A stretch of DNA of 26,542 bases from Lachnospiraceae bacterium UBA5899 (GTDB taxonomy: Bacteria > Bacillota > Clostridia > Lachnospirales > Lachnospiraceae), in NCBI GenBank assembly GCA_002432425.1, contig DJEL01000010.1, forward strand, positions 1 through 26,542. Direction: 5' to 3'. The translations under genes and the position numbers were made by a program. Positions 20,452 to 26,542 of this stretch are shown here, in pieces. The notes under the pieces were generated by a model, which saw only the letters and a program-made list of their open reading frames with translations, was not told the origin of the DNA and made no database searches. The first letter of the stretch is position 1. Every line of letters begins with the position of its first letter.

Positions 20452-23400
20452 ATGGAAAAAAACAGAATACGTCCTATTGCCAAAGGCAAGAATACACGTA
20501 TGAGTTATGCACGACAAAAAGAGGTTTTGGAGATGCCAAACCTGATTGAAGTCCAGAAGGATTCCTATCAGTGGTTTTTGGACGAAGGCCTGAAAGAAGT
20601 CTTCGACGATATTTCTCCTATCGCAGATTACAGCGGCTCTTTAAGTCTGGAATTCGTAGATTTCGAATTGTGCGAAGACGATGTGAAATATTCTATTGAA
20701 GAATGTAAGGAGAGAGATGCCACGTATGCGGCACCGCTCAAAGTAAAGGTACGTCTTTACAATAAGGAAAAAGAAGAAATCAGTGAGCACGAAATCTTCA
20801 TGGGCGACCTTCCTATTATGACGGCAACAGGTACCTTCGTAATCAACGGTGCAGAACGTGTTATTGTCAGCCAGTTAGTACGTTCCCCCGGCATTTACTA
20901 TGGTATCGGCCATGATAAAATTGGTAAGAAGCTGTATTCCTGTACCGTAATTCCCAACCGTGGCGCATGGCTGGAATACGAGACGGACTCCAACGATGTA
21001 TTCTATGTTCGTGTTGACCGTACCAGAAAGGTTCCCATTACGGTTCTGATCAGAGCACTCGGTATCGGCACCAATGACGAAATCAGGGAAGTATTCGGTG
21101 ACGAACCGAAGATTGAAGCCAGCTTTACAAAGGACACTGCTGAAAATTATCAGGAGGGTCTGTTAGAGTTATACAAAAAGATTCGTCCGGGTGAGCCTTT
21201 AAGCGTGGAAAGTGCCGAAAGCCTGATTAACGCTATGTTCTTCGACCCCAGAAGATATGATTTGGCTAAAGTCGGAAGATATAAATTCAATAAGAAGTTA
21301 GCTTTAAGAAACAGAATCCGCAACCAGATTTTGGCGGCTGATGTTGTTGACCCTTCTACCGGTGAAGTAATTGCCGCAGAAGGCACCAAGGTGACCGCAG
21401 AACTGGCAGACGAAATCCAGAATGCAGCAGTTCCCTTCGTATATATTGCAACCGAAGAAAAGAACGAAAAGGTTCTTTCCAATATGATGGTAGACATCTG
21501 CCACTTCATCGACTGCAATCCCAAGGAACTGGGTGTAACCGAACTGGTTTACTACCCGGTATTAAAGCAGATTATCGAGGAATACGCAGAAGACGGCGAA
21601 GCTCTGGCAGAAGCCATCAAGAAGAATATCCACGAGTTAATTCCGAAGCATATTACTAAGGAAGATATCTTTGCTTCCATCAACTACAATATGCATCTGG
21701 AATTCGGTTTGGGAAACGATGACGATATCGACCACTTAGGCAACAGACGTATCCGTGCGGTCGGCGAACTGTTACAGAACCAGTACCGTATCGGCCTTTC
21801 CAGAATGGAAAGAGTTGTCAGAGAAAGAATGACAACCCATGATGCTGAAGAAATTTCTCCGCAGGCGCTGATTAACATCAAACCCGTTACCGCTGCCGTA
21901 AAGGAATTCTTCGGTTCTTCCCAGTTGTCCCAGTTTATGGACCAGAACAACCCTCTGGGCGAACTTACCCACAAGAGACGTCTTTCCGCACTGGGTCCCG
22001 GCGGTCTGTCAAGAGACCGTGCCGGATTCGAAGTTCGAGACGTACATTACTCCCACTACGGAAGAATGTGTCCTATCGAGACTCCCGAAGGTCCCAACAT
22101 CGGTCTGATTAACTCTCTTGCAAGCTATGCAAGAATTAACGAATACGGTTTCGTGGAAGCACCTTACCGTAAGATTGACAAAACTGACCCGGCTAACCCG
22201 AGAGTTACCGACGAAGTTGTATACATGACCGCTGATGAAGAAGATAACTATCATGTAGCACAGGCAAACGAAGCCCTGGATGCAGAAGGACATTTTGTCC
22301 GTAACTCCGTATCCGGCCGTTACAGAGAGGAAACACAGGAATATCCCAAGGCTATGTTCGATTACATGGATGTATCCCCGAGAATGGTATTCTCCGTGGC
22401 TACAGCCTTAATTCCTTTCCTGCAGAACGACGATGCGAACCGTGCGCTGATGGGTTCCAACATGCAGCGTCAGGCAGTGCCCCTTCTGATGACGGAAGCA
22501 CCCGTAGTAGGTACCGGCATGGAAACCAAGGTTGCCGTAGACTCCGGTGTCTGCGTAGTGGCAAAGAAGGCAGGTACGGTTGATTATGTTTCTTCCAAGC
22601 TCATCAAGATGACCTATGATGACGGCGAAAAGGAAGAATACCATCTGACCAAGTTCTTAAGAAGCAACCAGTCCAACTGCTACAACCAGAAGCCCATCGT
22701 ATTCAAGGGCGACCATGTGGCACAGGGACAGGTTATTGCAGACGGTCCTTCCACTTCCGAAGGCGAACTGGCACTCGGTAAGAACCCTCTTATCGGTTTC
22801 ATGACCTGGGAAGGTTACAACTACGAAGATGCGGTTCTGTTAAGCGAAAGACTGGTACAGGAAGATGTTTACACTTCCGTACACATTGAAGAATATGAAG
22901 CAGAAGCACGAGATACCAAGTTAGGACCCGAAGAAATCACCCGTGATGTTCCCGGTGTCGGCGACGATGCCCTGAAGGATCTGGATGACAGAGGTATTAT
23001 CCGTATCGGTGCTGAGGTTCGTGCCGGTGATATCCTTGTCGGCAAGGTTACTCCCAAGGGAGAAACAGAACTGACTGCAGAAGAAAGACTGCTCCGCGCC
23101 ATCTTCGGTGAGAAGGCAAGAGAAGTACGTGATACTTCCTTAAAGGTTCCTCACGGCGAATATGGTATTGTAGTGGATGCAAAGGTATTTACCAGAGAAA
23201 ACAGCGACGAACTGGCACCCGGCGTAAATCAGGCTGTCCGCATTTACATTGCGCAGAAGAGAAAGATTTCCGTTGGTGACAAGATGGCCGGCCGTCATGG
23301 TAACAAGGGTGTTGTTTCCCGTGTACTTCCCGTAGAAGATATGCCTTATCTTCCCAACGGCCGTCCTCTGGATATCGTACTTAACCCTCTGGGCGTACCT

Positions 23401-24378
23401 TCCCGTATGAACATCGGACAGGTCCTGGAAATTCATCTTTCCCTGGCTGCAAAGGCTCTTGGCTTTAATGTAGCGACTCCTGTATTCGATGGCGCAAATG
23501 AAAAAGATATTATGGATACCCTGGATCTGGCAAATGATTATGCAAACCTTCCTTTCGATGCTGCGGAAGCAGAGGAATGGAAAGCCAAGGGACTGGAAAA
23601 GACCGCGGACGGAAAGGAATGGAAGGGAGACAGCTTCAGCAGCTTGCATGAAGCAGAGCTTCTTCCCGAAGTTTATCAGTATCTGTCCGAAAACAGAGCA
23701 CACAGAAAGCTCTGGAAAGGCGTGCCTATTTCCCGTGACGGTAAGGTAAGACTCCGCGACGGACGTACCGGTGAGTACTTCGACAGCCCGGTTACCATCG
23801 GACACATGCATTACCTGAAGCTGCACCACCTGGTAGACGATAAGATTCATGCACGTTCTACCGGACCGTACTCCTTAGTTACCCAGCAGCCTCTTGGTGG
23901 TAAGGCACAGTTCGGCGGACAGCGTTTCGGTGAAATGGAAGTTTGGGCGCTGGAAGCATACGGCGCATCCTACACCTTACAGGAAATCCTGACTGTGAAG
24001 TCCGATGATGTTATCGGCCGTGTCAAGACATACGAAGCCATCATCAAGGGCGACAACATTCCTGAGCCCGGTATTCCGGAATCCTTCAAGGTATTGCTCA
24101 AGGAATTACAGGCACTTGGTATGGATGTCCGCGTCTTAAGAGAAGACCAGACCGAAGTAGAAATTATGGAAACCGTAGATTACACCGACAACGATTACCG
24201 TTACGAGATGGAAGGCGACCGTAAGAACTACAATGATTATGAAAAGGATTCCCTCGATGATTTGGGTTACCAGAAGCAGGAATTTGACGATGACGGCGAA
24301 CTGGTAAGCGCAGATGATGCGGATGAGGATGATTTTGACGATGCAGGTGACGGCTTCGATGGAGAAGACGAATTCTAA
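20452..24378 (+). CDS. rpoB: DNA-directed RNA polymerase beta subunit
   Basis: This is the full-length beta subunit of 1308 residues. It starts MEKNRIRPIAKGKNTRMSYA and contains the rifampicin-binding region (about 491-520, QLSQFMDQNNPLGELTHKRR, then LSALGPGGLSRDRAGFE), GRMCPIETPEGPNIGLINSL, and the active-site segment GDKMAGRHGNKGVVS (about 942-956). Near the end, QPLGGKAQFGGQRFGEMEVW contacts beta prime. The residues matching E. coli D516, H526 and S531 are D497, H507 and S512, the sensitive form. The last 45-50 residues are very acidic (for example DADEDDFDDAGDGFDGEDEF) and extend past the conserved core. GGGGTGAAAGG precedes ATG. rpoC follows after 29 bases. Confidence 0.98.
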   Translation: MEKNRIRPIAKGKNTRMSYARQKEVLEMPNLIEVQKDSYQWFLDEGLKEVFDDISPIADYSGSLSLEFVDFELCEDDVKYSIEECKERDATYAAPLKVKVRLYNKEKEEISEHEIFMGDLPIMTATGTFVINGAERVIVSQLVRSPGIYYGIGHDKIGKKLYSCTVIPNRGAWLEYETDSNDVFYVRVDRTRKVPITVLIRALGIGTNDEIREVFGDEPKIEASFTKDTAENYQEGLLELYKKIRPGEPLSVESAESLINAMFFDPRRYDLAKVGRYKFNKKLALRNRIRNQILAADVVDPSTGEVIAAEGTKVTAELADEIQNAAVPFVYIATEEKNEKVLSNMMVDICHFIDCNPKELGVTELVYYPVLKQIIEEYAEDGEALAEAIKKNIHELIPKHITKEDIFASINYNMHLEFGLGNDDDIDHLGNRRIRAVGELLQNQYRIGLSRMERVVRERMTTHDAEEISPQALINIKPVTAAVKEFFGSSQLSQFMDQNNPLGELTHKRRLSALGPGGLSRDRAGFEVRDVHYSHYGRMCPIETPEGPNIGLINSLASYARINEYGFVEAPYRKIDKTDPANPRVTDEVVYMTADEEDNYHVAQANEALDAEGHFVRNSVSGRYREETQEYPKAMFDYMDVSPRMVFSVATALIPFLQNDDANRALMGSNMQRQAVPLLMTEAPVVGTGMETKVAVDSGVCVVAKKAGTVDYVSSKLIKMTYDDGEKEEYHLTKFLRSNQSNCYNQKPIVFKGDHVAQGQVIADGPSTSEGELALGKNPLIGFMTWEGYNYEDAVLLSERLVQEDVYTSVHIEEYEAEARDTKLGPEEITRDVPGVGDDALKDLDDRGIIRIGAEVRAGDILVGKVTPKGETELTAEERLLRAIFGEKAREVRDTSLKVPHGEYGIVVDAKVFTRENSDELAPGVNQAVRIYIAQKRKISVGDKMAGRHGNKGVVSRVLPVEDMPYLPNGRPLDIVLNPLGVPSRMNIGQVLEIHLSLAAKALGFNVATPVFDGANEKDIMDTLDLANDYANLPFDAAEAEEWKAKGLEKTADGKEWKGDSFSSLHEAELLPEVYQYLSENRAHRKLWKGVPISRDGKVRLRDGRTGEYFDSPVTIGHMHYLKLHHLVDDKIHARSTGPYSLVTQQPLGGKAQFGGQRFGEMEVWALEAYGASYTLQEILTVKSDDVIGRVKTYEAIIKGDNIPEPGIPESFKVLLKELQALGMDVRVLREDQTEVEIMETVDYTDNDYRYEMEGDRKNYNDYEKDSLDDLGYQKQEFDDDGELVSADDADEDDFDDAGDGFDGEDEF

Positions 24379-24407
24379 TAGAGATTAGTATGGAAGGGAG
24401 TACCAAA

Positions 24408-26542
24408 ATGTCAGAAAATAAAAATGAAATTTATCAGCCGATGACATTTGATGCCATAAAAATCGGTCTGGCATCTCCGGAGAAAATCCGTGAGTGGTCC
24501 AGAGGCGAGGTAACCAAGCCCGAAACAATCAATTACAGAACCTTAAAACCGGAACGTGACGGTCTGTACTGTGAAAGAATTTTCGGACCCCAGAAGGACT
24601 GGGAATGTCATTGCGGTAAGTACAAGAAGATCAGATACAAAGGTGTTGTCTGCGACAGATGTGGTGTAGAAGTTACCAAATCCAGTGTTCGTAGAGAGCG
24701 TATGGGTCATATCGAACTGGCAGCTCCGGTTTCCCATATCTGGTACTTCAAAGGAATTCCCAGCCGTATGGGATTAATCCTTGACCTTTCTCCGAGAGTA
24801 CTGGAAAAGGTACTTTACTTTGCATCCTATATCGTACTGGATGCAGGTGAGTCCAATTTGGAATATAAGCAGATTTTATCCGAAAAGGAATATCAGGATG
24901 CTTATGAAACCTATGGCAATAAGTTCCGTGTAGGCATGGGCGCAGAGGCTATCAAAGAGCTTCTGCAGGCCATCGACCTGGAAAAAGATGCAGAGGAATT
25001 AAAGGCAGGCTTAAAGGAGTCCACCGGTCAGAAGCGTGCACGTATCATCAAGAGACTGGAAGTAGTAGAAGCTTTCAGAGGTTCAGGCAACAAGCCCGAA
25101 TGGATGATTATGGATGTTATCCCGGTTCTGCCTCCCGACTTACGTCCCATGGTACAGCTGGACGGCGGTCGTTTCGCAACCTCTGACTTAAATGACCTTT
25201 ACAGAAGAATTATCAACAGAAACAACCGTCTGAAGAGACTGCTTGAACTGGGCGCTCCCGATATCATTGTCCGCAATGAAAAGAGAATGCTGCAGGAAGC
25301 AGTGGATGCCCTGATTGACAACGGCAGAAGAGGACGTCCCGTTACCGGCCCCGGCAACAGAGCGTTAAAGTCCCTTTCCGATATGTTAAAGGGTAAATCC
25401 GGACGTTTCCGTCAGAACCTGTTAGGTAAGCGTGTAGACTACTCCGGACGTTCCGTTATCGTAGTAGGACCCGAACTTAAGATTTATCAGTGCGGTCTGC
25501 CGAAAGAAATGGCAATCGAACTGTTCAAACCCTTCGTTATGAAGGAACTGGTAGCAAGAGGCATCAGCCAGAATATCAAGAATGCCAAGAAATTAGTGGA
25601 GAGACTGGACACCAGCGTATGGGATGTACTGGAAGAAGTAATCAAAGAGCATCCGGTTATGCTGAACCGTGCACCTACACTGCACAGACTGGGTATTCAG
25701 GCATTTGAACCCATTCTGGTAGAAGGTAAGGCAATCAAGCTTCATCCTCTTGTATGTACCGCATTCAACGCCGACTTCGACGGTGACCAGATGGCTGTTC
25801 ACCTTCCTCTGTCCGTTGAGGCACAGGCAGAATGCCGTTTCCTGCTTCTGTCTCCCAACAACCTTTTGAAGCCTTCCGACGGTGGTCCCGTTGCCGTTCC
25901 TACACAGGATATGGTACTCGGTATCTACTACCTGACACAGGAAAGACCCGGCGCAAAGGGCGAAGGCAAGTTCTTCAAGAGCGTAAACGAAGCAATCCTT
26001 GCATACGAGAACCGGGTTATTACCTTACAGTCCCGTATCAAGGTAAGAATTACCAAGAAAAACGATGCGGGTGAAGATATCACCGGTATCGTAGAGTCCA
26101 CACTGGGACGTTTCATCTTCAACGAAGTACTGCCTCAGGACCTTGGTTTTGTTGACAGAACCGACCCTGAAAACTTCTTAAAGCTTGAAGTTGACTTCCA
26201 TGTCGGCAAGAAGCAGTTAAAGCAGATTTTGGAGAAGGTTATCAATACCCACGGTGCATTTAAGAATGCAGAAGTTCTTGACTACATCAAGGCAATGGGA
26301 TACAAGTATTCCACCAGAGCGGCCATGACCGTATCCATTTCCGATATGACCGTGCCTCCCGAAAAGCCCGAACTGCTGGCTCAGGCACAGGAAACCGTTG
26401 ATAAGATTTCCACCAACTTCAGAAGAGGTCTTATCACCGAGGAAGAAAGATACCGTGCCGTAGTAGAAACCTGGAACGAAACCGATAAGGAACTGACCGA
26501 TAAACTGATTAACGGTCTGGATAAGTACAACAACATCTTCAT
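24408..26542 (+). CDS. rpoC: DNA-directed RNA polymerase beta' subunit, 3' end outside the window
   Basis: The frame is open from ATG at 24408 to the window end (about 711 residues), so the C-terminal part is missing here. The start follows GGAAGGGAG. Residues 1-20 read MSENKNEIYQPMTFDAIKIG. The zinc-ribbon cysteines are C67, C69, C82 and C85 (ECHCGKYK ... VVCDRCG), the clamp region includes PDLRPMVQLDGGRFATSDLN-like text, and the catalytic magnesium motif is NADFDGD (454-460, aspartates D456, D458 and D460). It forms the catalytic centre of RNA polymerase together with RpoB. No irregularity is seen in the part present. Confidence 0.98.
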   Translation, partial: MSENKNEIYQPMTFDAIKIGLASPEKIREWSRGEVTKPETINYRTLKPERDGLYCERIFGPQKDWECHCGKYKKIRYKGVVCDRCGVEVTKSSVRRERMGHIELAAPVSHIWYFKGIPSRMGLILDLSPRVLEKVLYFASYIVLDAGESNLEYKQILSEKEYQDAYETYGNKFRVGMGAEAIKELLQAIDLEKDAEELKAGLKESTGQKRARIIKRLEVVEAFRGSGNKPEWMIMDVIPVLPPDLRPMVQLDGGRFATSDLNDLYRRIINRNNRLKRLLELGAPDIIVRNEKRMLQEAVDALIDNGRRGRPVTGPGNRALKSLSDMLKGKSGRFRQNLLGKRVDYSGRSVIVVGPELKIYQCGLPKEMAIELFKPFVMKELVARGISQNIKNAKKLVERLDTSVWDVLEEVIKEHPVMLNRAPTLHRLGIQAFEPILVEGKAIKLHPLVCTAFNADFDGDQMAVHLPLSVEAQAECRFLLLSPNNLLKPSDGGPVAVPTQDMVLGIYYLTQERPGAKGEGKFFKSVNEAILAYENRVITLQSRIKVRITKKNDAGEDITGIVESTLGRFIFNEVLPQDLGFVDRTDPENFLKLEVDFHVGKKQLKQILEKVINTHGAFKNAEVLDYIKAMGYKYSTRAAMTVSISDMTVPPEKPELLAQAQETVDKISTNFRRGLITEEERYRAVVETWNETDKELTDKLINGLDKYNNIF

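Noticed and set aside
23140..23850. Reverse-strand open frame inside rpoB
   Set aside because: It is fully contained in a highly conserved gene and is explained by the codon pattern of rpoB.
1..26542. CRISPR array, tRNA or rRNA gene, intact insertion sequence
   Set aside because: No regularly spaced repeats, cloverleaf-like segments or complete transposase genes with terminal repeats were seen.

Overview
The window looks like a chromosomal segment from a Gram-positive anaerobe of the class Clostridia, most likely the family Lachnospiraceae. The evidence is the low-to-moderate GC content, strong AGGAGG-type ribosome binding sites, the Firmicutes-type order rpmG-secE-nusG-rplKA-rplJL-rpoBC, a CUT1 sugar transporter with no ATPase gene of its own, and an Rpn-type nuclease remnant of a kind common in that family. 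The assignment rests on recognising protein families by eye; no search was run.

Left part (1-2624), accessory: a decayed PD-(D/E)XK (Rpn/transposase-family) gene cut by the window edge and missing its middle, then a tightly overlapping pair made of a COG3910-type ABC-like ATPase carrying an extra N-terminal helical domain and a ureohydrolase (arginase)-fold protein that keeps all the metal-binding positions. This pair is the best candidate here for an undescribed two-gene system.

Galactoside region (2632-13494): a membrane-anchored AraC-type regulator with its own promoter and a perfect terminator is followed by what appears to be one operon: a lipoprotein sugar-binding protein, two permeases, a beta-galactosidase in two overlapping genes (LacL/LacM type), galactokinase and UDP-glucose 4-epimerase. 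It covers import of a beta-galactoside, hydrolysis, phosphorylation of galactose and UDP-galactose/UDP-glucose interconversion. galT and the transporter ATPase are not in the window. A 9-bp stem-loop sits between the binding-protein and permease genes, where differential expression is often set.

Middle (13549-16415): a separate promoter reads a small helix-turn-helix protein and glf (UDP-galactopyranose mutase), which converts the product of galE into UDP-galactofuranose. glf converges on a reverse-strand gene for a FliD-like protein. The two stop codons lie at the ends of one 17-bp palindrome shared by both genes.

Right part (16621-26542): housekeeping information-processing genes, rpmG-secE-nusG-rplK-rplA, rplJ-rplL and rpoB-rpoC (rpoC runs off the end). 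Control elements can be read directly: consensus-like promoters before rpmG, rplJ and rpoB; a structured leader before rplK; an L10-type leader before rplJ with an attenuator terminator and a complementary segment that could act as antiterminator; and a terminator after rplL.

There is no tRNA, rRNA, CRISPR array or intact mobile element that I can support.
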